From CAVUAF01 sp963739375 (lineage in GTDB: Bacteria > Acidobacteriota > Terriglobia > Terriglobales > Acidobacteriaceae), in assembly GCA_963739375.1 (NCBI GenBank), contig CAVUAF010000006.1, positions 3,831-67,830 of the forward strand: DNA of 64,000 nucleotides, read 5' to 3'. This document shows, piece by piece, positions 25,062-33,995 of the stretch (within the stretch, counting starts at the first letter, position 1; every line of letters starts with the position of its first letter). Below the pieces are notes generated by a model, which saw nothing but the letters and a program-made list of their open reading frames with translations, was not told where the DNA came from and did not search any database. The translations under genes and the position numbers were made by a program.

Positions 25062-25154
25062 GCCGTGCTCCACTCTTGAGTTAAGGCCAAATTTCGGCTG
25101 GCAGAAAAGGGATCGACATTGGGGCTGGGCAGGGGGAAGACGCGAGAACTGGAA

Positions 25155-25388
25155 TCATTCCGGCGACGAGGTCACATCCTGTGAGACTGGGGGCGTAGCA
25201 GCACTCGTGTCGGCTCGGCCACCAGACAGCCGCTGCCGACGGGAGCGCAGCCATTGCTGCAGCGCCACCGCGCAAAGCCAGAGCATAAACGCGCCGACAA
25301 CGGCCACCAATACCAAGGCGCCTTGCAGGGTGGTGACTGAGTTCCCGTGATACGGGGTGAGCAGAAACGCTGCGGCAGCATGATCCAC
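25155..25388 (-). CDS. Small membrane protein, 77 aa, uncertain
   Basis: One clear transmembrane segment (GALVLVAVVGAFMLWLCAVAL) followed by a basic stretch (RSRRQRL), so the C-terminus should be cytoplasmic, and a polar Thr/Ser tail. Start would be GTG with no ribosome site. No family recognised. The gene is supported only by the membrane-protein pattern in an otherwise empty stretch. Confidence 0.45.
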   Translation of the reverse strand: MDHAAAAFLLTPYHGNSVTTLQGALVLVAVVGAFMLWLCAVALQQWLRSRRQRLSGGRADTSAATPPVSQDVTSSPE

Positions 25389-25489
25389 GGCGGCGGAGCC
25401 TACTACGGCAGGGGGGAGATTTCAAGGTATATCTCCGTGGAAATCCTCGGCCTCAATTCGCGTCGCCTGCTTTCGCTCTCCGATCAGCC

Positions 25490-25537
25490 GATGGGCCGAT
25501 GAACCGATGAGCCGATCTTCCGATTTCCTCAGGAATT
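25490..25537. repeat. Octamer tract, unit CCGATGNN
   Basis: Six 8-bp units beginning CCGAT (CCGATCAG, CCGATGGG, CCGATGAA, CCGATGAG, CCGATCTT, CCGATTTC) upstream of the merR promoter. Same loose style as the heptamer tracts but with an 8-bp period. A fragment of the same phrase occurs at 37555-37571. Confidence 0.75.
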
Positions 25538-25559
25538 CCGTTCGTACCTCCCTTTCCAA

Positions 25560-25587
25560 TTGACACGAAACATTTCGCTCCTAGAAT
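25560..25587 (+). promoter_or_regulatory. Promoter of the MerR-type gene
   Basis: TTGACA (25560-25565), 16-bp spacer, TAGAAT (25582-25587). Strong match. The spacer carries GAAACATTTC, a half-site of the palindrome that follows. Confidence 0.75.
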
Positions 25588-25599
25588 GTTTCAAACATT
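25585..25599. promoter_or_regulatory. Palindromic operator AATGTTT-C-AAACATT
   Basis: Perfect 7-bp arms around one base, overlapping the -10 box. Related half-sites lie on both sides: GAAACATTTC at 25567-25576 and GGAATGTTTCC at 25608-25618, so three copies bracket the transcription start. Likely autoregulation. Confidence 0.65.
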
Positions 25600-25621
25600 T
25601 TCTGGGAGGAATGTTTCCACG

Positions 25622-26098
25622 GTGGAGAACCGGTTCACATCGCAGGCGGTGGTGGCGCTCACCGGAATCACGCTGCGCCAGCTGCAGTGGTGGGACGAGC
25701 GCGGCATCGTGGTGCCCGCGCGCCAGGGCCGGCGCCGCCTCTACTCCCCCGCCGACGTGCTGGAGATCGCCATCATCGGCGAGCTGAAGGCCAAGGGCTT
25801 CTCGCTGCAGAAGGTGCGCCGCGTCATGCGCCTGCTGCAGCGCGAGTTCGGCCAGCGGCTGGCGGAAGCCGCACGCGGCGGCGGCGTTTGCCACCTGCTC
25901 ACCGATGGCCGCTCCATCTACCTGGAAACTTCCCCGGAACAGGTGATTGACGTGCTCACCAACGCGCGCCAGCCGATGCTGGCTGTCTGCCTCAGCGATG
26001 CGGTGCGGCGCCTGCGCGCCGAGCTGAAGCCGAAGGCCGCCACCAGCGTGCGCGCCCCGCGACGGAACAAACGAGTCTCAACCGGATCGGAGGGGTGA
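25622..26098 (+). CDS. MerR-family transcriptional regulator, 158 aa
   Basis: N-terminal winged helix: FTSQAVVALTGITLRQLQWW, DERGIVVPARQGRRRLYSPAD, then ELKAKGFSLQKVRRVMRLL. No Cys cluster for metal sensing. The C-terminal half (residues 80-158) is an unusual short domain with LTDGRSIYLETSPEQVIDVL and a basic end (RAPRRNKR). Start is GTG 25622: GGGAGGA ends 11 bases before it, and the longer reading from 25586 would begin inside the -10 region. Stop overlaps the next gene in TGATG. Confidence 0.85.
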   Translation: MENRFTSQAVVALTGITLRQLQWWDERGIVVPARQGRRRLYSPADVLEIAIIGELKAKGFSLQKVRRVMRLLQREFGQRLAEAARGGGVCHLLTDGRSIYLETSPEQVIDVLTNARQPMLAVCLSDAVRRLRAELKPKAATSVRAPRRNKRVSTGSEG

Positions 26099-26361
26099 TG
26101 GTTGCTGAACTCAATGTCCTGAACGAGTGGATCCCGGAGCAGATGCAGCCCGGCACGATCTTCGTGCTGGAGAACGCCGGCGAGGTGGGGGAAGCGGAAG
26201 ATCCTTACTGGGCGGTGCTCTCCTGCCCCGAATGCGCCTCCCTGGGCCTGATCACGCGCCGTCAGATCTCCGGCCTCATCCCGGTCATCTGCGGCTCCGA
26301 CCAGTGCTCGGCACAATTCTTCATCCGCGACAACGAGATCGTCGTCCGCAAGCCCTGCTAG
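26098..26361 (+). CDS. Small cysteine-containing (possible zinc-ribbon) protein, 87 aa
   Basis: Function not known. A likely zinc ribbon is formed by SCPECASLGLI and ICGSDQCSAQF (CxxC...C-x4-C), and there is one more Cys at the end. The N-terminal 35 residues are acidic and hydrophobic (MQPGTIFVLENAGEVGEAED). It is translationally coupled to the MerR gene (TGATG) with GGAGGGG in front, so the two work together: a cofactor or ligand-sensing partner of the regulator is possible but unproven. Ends before a convergent alaX gene. Confidence 0.78.
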   Translation: MVAELNVLNEWIPEQMQPGTIFVLENAGEVGEAEDPYWAVLSCPECASLGLITRRQISGLIPVICGSDQCSAQFFIRDNEIVVRKPC

Positions 26362-26389
26362 TCAAGCGTGTAGGACCGTCGAGGAAGCG

Positions 26390-26409
26390 GCGAGCGCGCC
26401 TGCGCTCGC
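26390..26409. terminator. GC hairpin between convergent genes
   Basis: GCGAGCGC-GCCT-GCGCTCGC. No T-tract on either side, so termination is possible but not certain. Confidence 0.4.
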
Positions 26410-26428
26410 GGCGTAGTTCCCTTGGAGA

Positions 26429-27658
26429 TCAACCCGCCAAGCCCTGCCTCACTTTTTCTTCCAGCGCCGCCGCAGCGCGCTCCAGCGCCGCCGCGTCGGG
26501 CGCGCCTCCCTGGGCGAGGTCCGTGGCGCCGCCGCCGCGTCCGCCCACCCCGGCCAGCGCCTCGCGTAGCAGCGCGCCACAATTCAGCGCCAGCCCCGGC
26601 GACTGGGCCAGCACCAGCGCCGGCTGCGCCGCCGTCGCGCGGAACACCGCGCAGCACTTCCCTGCCGCCGTCGCCTTCAACGCCAGCAGCTTGATGAACG
26701 CGGCCTCGCGGTCCGGGTAGCCCCGCGTCACCAGCTTCACCCCGCGCACGTCTTCCGCCGCGCCCAGCAGTCGCGCCGCTTCGGCTTCCGCCAGGTCTTC
26801 CAGCAGCCGCTGCTCGCGCTTGCTGCCCGCCTTGCTCTCGTCGAGCGCTTTGCGGATCTGCGCCGGCACGTCGTAGATGTGGGCCGAGAACAGCTCCGCC
26901 GCGCTGGTCAAGGTGGTGAAGTCGCGGCGCGCGGCGGCGACGGCGCGCAGCCCGCAGACAAACTCCACCCGCATCCCCTGCCGCACTTTCTCGGTCTTGC
27001 GCACCAGGATGCCGCCGATCTGCCCCGTGTTGTGCACGTGCGTGCCGCCGCAGGCGCAGAGGTCGAAGTCGCGGATGTCGATCAGGCGGATCTCGCCGGC
27101 ACGTTCCGGCAGCTTGCGCAGGCCGAGCGTGCGCGCTTCCTCCAGCGCGACGAAACGGACCGCCACCTCCCGGTCCTCCCCGATGACCTCGTTGGCCAGG
27201 CGCTCGGCGGCCACCGCCTGCTCGCGCGTCAGCCCGGGCGTCTCGAGGTCGATGGTGCACGACTCCCCGCCCATGTGGAACGACACCGTCTGGGAGTTGT
27301 AGAGGCGGACGAACGCGGCCGAGAGCACGTGCTGCCCGGTGTGCTGCTGCATGTGGTCGCGCCGCCGCTCGCCATCGATTTCGCCGCGCACCTCGGCGCC
27401 CGGCGCCAACCCCGGCGCCGCTGCCGGCGCCAGGTAGTGGACGACGGCGCCGTCCTCGCGCTCCGCCACCTCGACCACCTCGGCGCGTAGCTCGCCAGCC
27501 AGCAGCCACCCGGTGTCGAACACCTGCCCGCCGCTGGTGGGATAAAACGCCGAGCGGTCCAGCACCACTGCCAGCCGCTCGCCCGCCGTCGCCACCTCGA
27601 CCACGCGCGCGTCGAACTCCAGCCGGAAGGGATCGCGGTAGTAGATGCGTTCGGTCAT
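26429..27658 (-). CDS. AlaX-type alanyl-tRNA editing protein with DHHA1 domain, 409 aa
   Basis: Free-standing homologue of the AlaRS editing half, hydrolysing Ser- or Gly-tRNA(Ala). N-terminal barrel region FYPTSGGQVFDTG, zinc site HMQQHTGQH (~residue 105) and CGGTHVHNTGQIG, then a coiled coil and a C-terminal DHHA1 domain ending at GGGATDLAQGGAP. The length places it in the long AlaX class. Start is ATG at 27656-27658 (Met-Thr-Glu-Arg); the frame is open upstream but that part carries no family sequence. Confidence 0.9.
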   Translation of the reverse strand: MTERIYYRDPFRLEFDARVVEVATAGERLAVVLDRSAFYPTSGGQVFDTGWLLAGELRAEVVEVAEREDGAVVHYLAPAAAPGLAPGAEVRGEIDGERRRDHMQQHTGQHVLSAAFVRLYNSQTVSFHMGGESCTIDLETPGLTREQAVAAERLANEVIGEDREVAVRFVALEEARTLGLRKLPERAGEIRLIDIRDFDLCACGGTHVHNTGQIGGILVRKTEKVRQGMRVEFVCGLRAVAAARRDFTTLTSAAELFSAHIYDVPAQIRKALDESKAGSKREQRLLEDLAEAEAARLLGAAEDVRGVKLVTRGYPDREAAFIKLLALKATAAGKCCAVFRATAAQPALVLAQSPGLALNCGALLREALAGVGGRGGGATDLAQGGAPDAAALERAAAALEEKVRQGLAG

Positions 27659-27874
27659 CGGTAGTCGCCTGTAGTCAGTGTCGCGCAACGGACTAGCATT
27701 GTGATGTGTCGCAGTCTGCGCCGCCGCCGGCTGGCCGAGCTCGGCGCTCACCGCCGCATGTGTCCCCCGTCACAGTATCCCACGGGCTCCCGCGTAGGCT
27801 GGAGTCCGGATCGTTTGCCGCGCGACTTCGCCGCCGCGGCCGGGTTTCTCTTGATGAAGGGCTGTCCAGGCGTG

Positions 27875-30800
27875 ATGCGCATCCTGCCTGCCGTGCTCGC
27901 GGGTTCTCTGCTCTGCGCCACCGCGGCGGCGCAGACTAGCGGCAGTGTGTCGCTCCCGGCTAGTCCTGTGGTATTTCCGGTCGCGATCTGGGGCGGCAGC
28001 AGTTCCACAACGGCGACGGTCAGCAATCCCGGTCCCGGCGCGCTGATCATCACGGCAATTTCACTCTCCAATCCCGAATTCAGTTTGCAGCAGTTGTCCT
28101 GCGGTACGCTCCCGGTAACGATCCCAGCCGGCGGTAGTTGCAGCCTGACCATTACCTTCCAGCCCGCTTACGCCGGCTGGCGCTTCGCCACCGTCAGCCT
28201 TACCGACTCGGCGGCGGGCAGCCCACATCAGTTCACGGTGCAAAGCGCGACAGCAGGTGCGGCTCCCACCGGCAGCGGGCTCTCCGCGGTCGCCAACTTC
28301 GGCGCTGCGCAGCCGATTGGGGTCACCACTGACCCGATCAATGTCTTCGTCTCCAATATCAATGGTACGCCGGTGACCATCACGGGCTTTTCGACGAACT
28401 CGACGGAATACGCCGCCCAGCCCGGCAACTGTCTGGGGACCCTGCCCATCAGCGGCAGCTGCACCGCCAGAATGACGTTTACCCCGGCGGCGGTGGGGTC
28501 GCGTCGGGGGTTGCTCATCGTCGCCAGCAATGTCGCGGGCAGCCCGCAGTATTTCGACGTATTCGGTTCCGGCGGCGACTTTCCCCGTGCCCAATTTTAT
28601 TTCAACGGCGCCGCCATCAGCCTGCTCGATCTCGGCAACCAGCTGATCGGCACCGCGGCCACCTACACGGCGACGCTCGCCAGCACCGGCAGCCAGCCGC
28701 TGGCCATCACCGCCATCACCTTCAGCAGCGATACCAGCGAACTCACCCAGACCAACAACTGCCCCGCCTCGCTGCCGCCGGCGACCTCGTGCGCCTTCCA
28801 GGTGCGCTTCGCGCCCACGGGTTATGGCGTGAAAAACGCCACCCTCACGGTGACGGAAAACGCTGACAGTGCGCCCCGCCAACTGCCGATTCGGGCCATG
28901 GCCGTCAGTCCCGGCGCCCTCTCGCTCAGCGCCTCCGGGCTCAGTTTCGGAGCGGTGCCCGTTCACACCCCGAGCGCGCCGCAGAGCGTCACCGTGACCA
29001 ATTCCGGCGGCGGCCCCCTGACCATCGCCGGCATCACCGCCGAGGGCCCTTTCGCACAGCAGAACAACTGCCCGGCGACCATGGGGCCGGGGGCCACGTG
29101 CACTATCCAGGTCACCTTCACCCCCCCGGACAACGTGCTATATCAGTTTGGTTCCATCACCATCGCGGATGACGCACCGGGTTCGCCGCATGGCATTGGG
29201 ATGGATGGCACTGGTTCCGGTCCGCCGGAAAGCGGCGTGGTCAGCCGCATCGCCGGCAACCAGGACGCCTCCGGCCCGCCTGACGAGCCGGCTCTCAACC
29301 CTCGCGGGGCCCTCATTGCGTGGCGCACCTCGCGCCTGAATACCGATTGCACTTACGTCGCGCTCGACGTTCAGTTCCACCGGTTTAAGGATCCTGTTGA
29401 CTGCCCGACTCCTTGGGCCTCAACCCCCTTCACCTTTTCTGGTTTGGCGCTGCAAACCTCGAGCGGGCTCGACTCGGGAGTGATCACGCAGCCGAGTTCC
29501 AACGGCTATCAGGTTGGCGCCGTGTACATCGGCATTAACGGCTCCCATGTCCCCGGTTTCCGCATTGCGCCGGCCGCGCGAACCCCGAACGGCGACACCG
29601 ATTTCGTGCAGCTCGGCGGCACCAGGTTCAGCTCCGATGGCGCCTACGTCGTCTTCCACGGCGCCTATGCCACCGCCTCCGGCACGTCGCCGTTGACGGT
29701 GATGATGGCGCAACCGTGCAGCGGGCTCCCCTCCAGTCCCTGCACCACCAACGCGACGGTAGTTGACTTCGGGCAGTCGCCCGCCGCCTCCGACCAGGCG
29801 CACTACATCGCGTTTGTGGGTGGCAGCGGCTCGCTCGCGCCCGGCCAGGTCCTGCTACGCGACACCTGCAACGGTGCCGCGAGTTGCACTCCGCGCACCC
29901 TCCAGGTCGCGCTGACGCCGGCGGGCGGGCAGCCGGATGCACCCAGCGCGGCGCCCGCCATCAGCGCCGACGGCCGCTACGTCGCCTTCGAATCCGCGGC
30001 CACCAATCTGGTACCCGGCGACACCAACTCCGCCAGCGACATCTTCCTGCGCGACACCTGCCTGGGCGCGCCGCAGGGTTGCACGCCCACCACCACGCGC
30101 ATTTCGGTTTCCACCATTGGGGGTGACGCCGCCGGGCCGAGCCGCGCGCCGCAGATCAGCTTCGACGGCCGCTACGTGACGTTTATCTCCGGGGCAAGCA
30201 ATCTGGTCCCAACTGGAACCAACGCCCTCGACAACGTCTTCCTGCGCGACACCTGCCTCGACGCGCCCGGTTGTACGCCGCGCACCCTGCTCGTCTCGGT
30301 CCGCAACGATGGCGCCCTGGCCAACGCCGCCAGCACCGAGTTCTCCGCCAGCGCCGACGCGCAGTACGTCGCCTTCACCTCGCAAGCCTCGAATCTCTAC
30401 GACGACCAGCAGAACACCGGCGGCATCTTCCTCGCGCTCCCGCGGCCGGCGGCGCTTTCTCTGACCCCCAGCATCATCGCCGCTACCACCGATCCCAACA
30501 TTGCCTTCACCTCCCTGCTGGTCACCGACAACTCCTCGCGCCCGCTGACCATCACCAACTTGAGCGCGACGCCGCCGTTCACCGTCACCAGCGATTGCCC
30601 GACAACGATGTACCCGGGCGGGAGTTGCTACCTGAACCTTCATCTGCCGCTCTACAGCCTCGGCCACTTCGACGGCCGGCTCACCATCACGCACGACGGC
30701 GATGGCGCCGTGCAGAACGTCCCCATCCACCTCGATTCCCACGGCCCGGTCGTGACCGTGACCCCCGCATCGCTGAGCTTCCCGGCGACGTCAGTCGGCG

Positions 30801-31891
30801 GCAGCCGCACCCTCCAGGTGCAGGCGAGGAACGACGGTGACAGTCGGCTCTCCATTTGGCGGGTGCGCACCACTGGCGACTTCACGGCCAGCGGCTGTAT
30901 CGGTTGGTGGAACCCGGGGACGTCGTGCATCGTCACCGTGACCTTCGCCCCCACCACCACCGGCGCCCGCAGCGGCGTCCTGGGGATCGACTACAGCGCG
31001 GTGGGGGGCGGCAGTGAGGTGCCGCTCACCGGCACCGGCGCCACTGCACAACTGGCGGCCAACCCCGCTTTGCTGGCCTTCCCGGCAAACAACGTCGGCG
31101 CCAACAGCACACCGCAGGTGCTGACCCTGAGCAACACCGGCAGCCTCGCAGTTGCGATTGCCAGCGTCGGGATGAGTGGCGACTTCGCACAGACCAGCAA
31201 CTGTGGCGCCAGCCTCGCCCCCGGCGCCAGTTGCTCCATCTCGGTGACCTTCACGCCCGCGGCCGGTGGCCCTCGCAGCGGGCAGCTCACCATCGCTAAC
31301 GACAGTCCGGCAGGCGCGCTGGTGGTGGCACTCACCGGAACCGGCAGTGAGTTCGTCCTCTCCCCCGGCAGCGGCCCGACCTCGGCGACCATCGCGCGCG
31401 GCCAGAGCGCGCAGTTTGGCTTCACCGTGCAGTCAGTCGGCGGCTTCAACGGTGTGGTGAGCTCCATCTGCTCGGGTGCACCTCCGGGTGGGGGCTGCAC
31501 GGTAACGCCGACGACTGTGACCGTCGACCCAATCTTCGCGATCGGTCCTTCTGTTGCCGTCACCGTGACCACGGCCGCCTCGGCGGCGCAGCCCGGCCCG
31601 GTGGCCTCCGCATTGGGTGGATCCGGGATAATTTTCGGAGCGGTGCTGGGGCTGGGACTGCTGCTGGTGCTGCGGCGCCATGCGCGGCGGCTGTGGTCGC
31701 TGAGCACGCCGCTGGCACTCACGCTGCTGTTCGTCCTCGTGGCCTGTGGTGGCGGGAACTCCAGCGGTGGAAGCTCTCCGCCGCCGCCCTCCGGCTCCTC
31801 GGGAACGCCGCCGGGCAGCTACACGGTCGTCGTGACCGCCACTTCGGGCGCGATGACCCGCACCCTGAATCTCACCGTCAACGTTCAGTAA
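27875..31891 (+). CDS. Giant surface protein with choice-of-anchor-D repeats and PD40 blades, 1338 aa
   Basis: Signal peptide from ATG 27875 (RILPAVLAGSLLCATAAAQ); an ATG 21 bp earlier is also possible. About four N-terminal ASPM/SPD-2/Hydin-like repeats share the phrase NNCPA...PG-C-F-V-F-P. A central part has PD40-type blades (ISADGRYVAFESAATNLVPG, ISFDGRYVTFISGASNLVP), then three more choice-of-anchor-D repeats. Near the C-terminus two hydrophobic helices (IIFGAVLGLGLLLVL and LALTLLFVLVA) precede ACGGGNSSGGSS and a last beta segment GSYTVVVTATSGAM. This tail is recurrent in acidobacterial exported proteins, as far as I recall. Possible adhesin or cell-surface binding protein. The 3' end overlaps convergent thrC by 7 bp. 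Confidence 0.85.
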   Translation: MRILPAVLAGSLLCATAAAQTSGSVSLPASPVVFPVAIWGGSSSTTATVSNPGPGALIITAISLSNPEFSLQQLSCGTLPVTIPAGGSCSLTITFQPAYAGWRFATVSLTDSAAGSPHQFTVQSATAGAAPTGSGLSAVANFGAAQPIGVTTDPINVFVSNINGTPVTITGFSTNSTEYAAQPGNCLGTLPISGSCTARMTFTPAAVGSRRGLLIVASNVAGSPQYFDVFGSGGDFPRAQFYFNGAAISLLDLGNQLIGTAATYTATLASTGSQPLAITAITFSSDTSELTQTNNCPASLPPATSCAFQVRFAPTGYGVKNATLTVTENADSAPRQLPIRAMAVSPGALSLSASGLSFGAVPVHTPSAPQSVTVTNSGGGPLTIAGITAEGPFAQQNNCPATMGPGATCTIQVTFTPPDNVLYQFGSITIADDAPGSPHGIGMDGTGSGPPESGVVSRIAGNQDASGPPDEPALNPRGALIAWRTSRLNTDCTYVALDVQFHRFKDPVDCPTPWASTPFTFSGLALQTSSGLDSGVITQPSSNGYQVGAVYIGINGSHVPGFRIAPAARTPNGDTDFVQLGGTRFSSDGAYVVFHGAYATASGTSPLTVMMAQPCSGLPSSPCTTNATVVDFGQSPAASDQAHYIAFVGGSGSLAPGQVLLRDTCNGAASCTPRTLQVALTPAGGQPDAPSAAPAISADGRYVAFESAATNLVPGDTNSASDIFLRDTCLGAPQGCTPTTTRISVSTIGGDAAGPSRAPQISFDGRYVTFISGASNLVPTGTNALDNVFLRDTCLDAPGCTPRTLLVSVRNDGALANAASTEFSASADAQYVAFTSQASNLYDDQQNTGGIFLALPRPAALSLTPSIIAATTDPNIAFTSLLVTDNSSRPLTITNLSATPPFTVTSDCPTTMYPGGSCYLNLHLPLYSLGHFDGRLTITHDGDGAVQNVPIHLDSHGPVVTVTPASLSFPATSVGGSRTLQVQARNDGDSRLSIWRVRTTGDFTASGCIGWWNPGTSCIVTVTFAPTTTGARSGVLGIDYSAVGGGSEVPLTGTGATAQLAANPALLAFPANNVGANSTPQVLTLSNTGSLAVAIASVGMSGDFAQTSNCGASLAPGASCSISVTFTPAAGGPRSGQLTIANDSPAGALVVALTGTGSEFVLSPGSGPTSATIARGQSAQFGFTVQSVGGFNGVVSSICSGAPPGGGCTVTPTTVTVDPIFAIGPSVAVTVTTAASAAQPGPVASALGGSGIIFGAVLGLGLLLVLRRHARRLWSLSTPLALTLLFVLVACGGGNSSGGSSPPPPSGSSGTPPGSYTVVVTATSGAMTRTLNLTVNVQ

Positions 31892-33108
31892 GGCTGAATG
31901 ATCCCTCCCAAACTGCGTGCCGCCGGCAGGGCGGCGCCGGCTTCCTGGTTGCGCTTGGTCTTCAGGTAGTCGGCGATCACGTCGATGTATTTCAGCCCCG
32001 ACCCGGTATTGAACAGCACGACTTTCTGCCCGCGCTGGAAGAATCCGGTCTCCAGCAGCCGCCGATACGCGGCATACGCCGCCGCGCCTTCCGGCGCGGC
32101 GAAGATGCCTTCGTCGCGCGACCACGCCAGGAACGCGTCCATGATCGCGTCGTCGCTCACCGCCACCGCGGTGCCGCCGCTCTGCCGCAGAATGTCGAGG
32201 ATGATGTAGTCGGCGTACGCCTTGGGGACGCGCAGCCCGGCCGCCAGCGTCTGCGCATGCGGCCACGCTTCGCTCACCGGCTTGTGTTCATCCCATGCTT
32301 TAGGGATAGGCGCGCAACCTGTTGATTGCACGGCAACCATGCGTGGGCGTTTCGGCCCGATCCAGCCCAGCTGTTCCATCTCGTCAAAGGCCTTCCACAT
32401 CCCGATCAGTCCCACCCCGCCGCCGGTGGGATAGATGATGGCGTTGGGCAGCTCCCAGCCCAGTTGCTCCGCCACTTCGTACCCCATCGTCTTCTTGCCT
32501 TCCACGCGGAACGGCTCCTTCAGCGTGGAGATGTCGAACCACCCTTCCGCTTGCTTGCGCTCGCCGATCAGGCGCGCGCAGTCGCTGATGAGCCCTTCCA
32601 CCAGCGTGACCTTGGCGCCGTAGGACTGGCACTCCACCAGGTTGGCCTGCGGCACGTCCTTGGGCATGAAGATGTGCGCCTCGATGCCGGCGGCGGCGGC
32701 GTACGCGGAAAGCGCGCTGGCGGCGTTCCCGGCCGACGGGATGGCCAGCTTGCGCAGGCCGTAGTGCTTTGCCATCGTGACCGCGGCGGCGAGGCCCCGG
32801 GCCTTGAACGAGCCGGTAGGGTTCAGGCCTTCGTCCTTGATCAGCACCCCATCGTCGCGGCGGCTGGGAAGCATGGGGGTGAAACCCTCGCCCAGGGTGA
32901 CCGGCGTGGCATCGGGCAGCACGCCGGCGTAGCGCCACATCGAGGCCGGCCCCGTCGCCAGCGACTCGCGCGTGAATTGTTTCCGGATGCCGGCCAGGTC
33001 ATAGCGGACGTACAGCGAGCCGGCGTCGCGCGGGCAGAGCGTCTGCGGCTCGGCGCCGCTCAGCCGTTCGCCGCACTTGGTGCATTCGAGATACGAGATC
33101 TTTGCCAT
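31885..33108 (-). CDS. thrC: Threonine synthase, 407 aa
   Basis: PLP enzyme making threonine from O-phosphohomoserine. It starts with a four-Cys zinc ribbon (LECTKCGERL and LCPRDAG), then the fold-type II core: PLP lysine in LNPTGSFKARG, IPSAGNAASALSAYAAAAGI, phosphate loop YPTGGGVGLIGMW, and the end FNTGSGLKY. The zinc ribbon marks the shorter threonine synthase subtype. Start is ATG 33106-33108 with AGGAAG 5 bases before. Confidence 0.9.
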   Translation of the reverse strand: MAKISYLECTKCGERLSGAEPQTLCPRDAGSLYVRYDLAGIRKQFTRESLATGPASMWRYAGVLPDATPVTLGEGFTPMLPSRRDDGVLIKDEGLNPTGSFKARGLAAAVTMAKHYGLRKLAIPSAGNAASALSAYAAAAGIEAHIFMPKDVPQANLVECQSYGAKVTLVEGLISDCARLIGERKQAEGWFDISTLKEPFRVEGKKTMGYEVAEQLGWELPNAIIYPTGGGVGLIGMWKAFDEMEQLGWIGPKRPRMVAVQSTGCAPIPKAWDEHKPVSEAWPHAQTLAAGLRVPKAYADYIILDILRQSGGTAVAVSDDAIMDAFLAWSRDEGIFAAPEGAAAYAAYRRLLETGFFQRGQKVVLFNTGSGLKYIDVIADYLKTKRNQEAGAALPAARSLGGIIQPY

Positions 33109-33179
33109 GGGGGCTTCCTGATGAGTCGCTCGGAATGAAAGAAACCGATGATTGTAGCAACCGGGAGCGCGTTCGGTGC

Positions 33180-33932
33180 CTAGCTCGCGGCCACGTTGGC
33201 GCCGCGCGGCGGCAGCTGTCTCAGGAAGGCACTGGCGCGGCTGAACCACGGGCGCTCGCGCCGCCGCAGATACGCGGGCAGCGTCGCCTTCTTGGCCAGC
33301 AGCCGCTGGGCCAGCTGCCGCGCTTCCTCGGTGCGCCCCTGCGCCGCCAGCAGGCAGGCATAGTTGAATTGCGTTTCCGAGAGCGTCGAAATGGTGAGGG
33401 CTTCTTCGAAGAGGCGCGCCGCGCCCTCGCGGTCGCCAAGCTGCGCCGTGACATACGCCAGCAGTCCCAGCGCGCGCCAGTAGTCGTGGTTGCGCTCCCG
33501 CGTCACCACCCGCTCCAGGTCAGCCCGCGCGGCGGCCAAGTCACCCAGCTCGATTTCCGCCAGCCCCCGCCCGTATAACGCGTGCGGCGAATCGGTGCGC
33601 GGCCCGAGCGCCTTGTCGTAGGCGGCGCGCGCCGCCGCGAAGTCGCCGTCTTCGCGGTAGAGGTCGGCTAGCTCCTCGTAGTTGCCCGGCGCCGGGTTAT
33701 CGAGGATCGCCAGCTGCAGCTCGTGGATGCGCGAACGCCGCGGAAACACCCGGAACGACGACGCGGACAGCAGCCGCGCGTCCGGCACCGCTTCCACCAG
33801 CAGGTAGACCAGCGCGCCCAGGCCGCCGCCGAAGATGATGATCCACAGCCAGAATCCATCCGGCCGGCGGCGCACGAAGTGCACGATCGCCAGCGCCTGC
33901 AGGATGATCCCATAGCCGAAGAGGCGAATCAT
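33180..33932 (-). CDS. Membrane-anchored TPR protein with PLDc_N-like N-terminus, 250 aa
   Basis: Two N-terminal hydrophobic segments (GIILQALAIVHFVRRRPDGF, WLWIIIFGGGLGALVYLLVE) have the look of the short phospholipase-D N-terminal membrane module. Then ~150 residues of TPR (NYEELADLYREDGDFAAARA, ALYGRGLAEIELGDLAAARA, FNYACLLAAQGRTEEARQLA) in the cytoplasm. Role: protein-protein scaffold, partner unknown. Start ATG 33930-33932. Same strand as thrC but 71 bp upstream of it. Confidence 0.75.
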   Translation of the reverse strand: MIRLFGYGIILQALAIVHFVRRRPDGFWLWIIIFGGGLGALVYLLVEAVPDARLLSASSFRVFPRRSRIHELQLAILDNPAPGNYEELADLYREDGDFAAARAAYDKALGPRTDSPHALYGRGLAEIELGDLAAARADLERVVTRERNHDYWRALGLLAYVTAQLGDREGAARLFEEALTISTLSETQFNYACLLAAQGRTEEARQLAQRLLAKKATLPAYLRRRERPWFSRASAFLRQLPPRGANVAAS

Positions 33933-33984
33933 GACGCGGAATATAGCATGCACGGCGCCGCCCGCCCGCCGCCGCGGCACCCGC

Positions 33985-33990
33985 TACAAT
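33985..33990 (+). promoter_or_regulatory. -10 element TACAAT, leaderless start of the HAD gene
   Basis: TACAAT is followed by only five bases (GATCT) before the GTG at 33996, so transcription should begin at the start codon. Confidence 0.6.
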
Positions 33991-33995
33991 GATCT

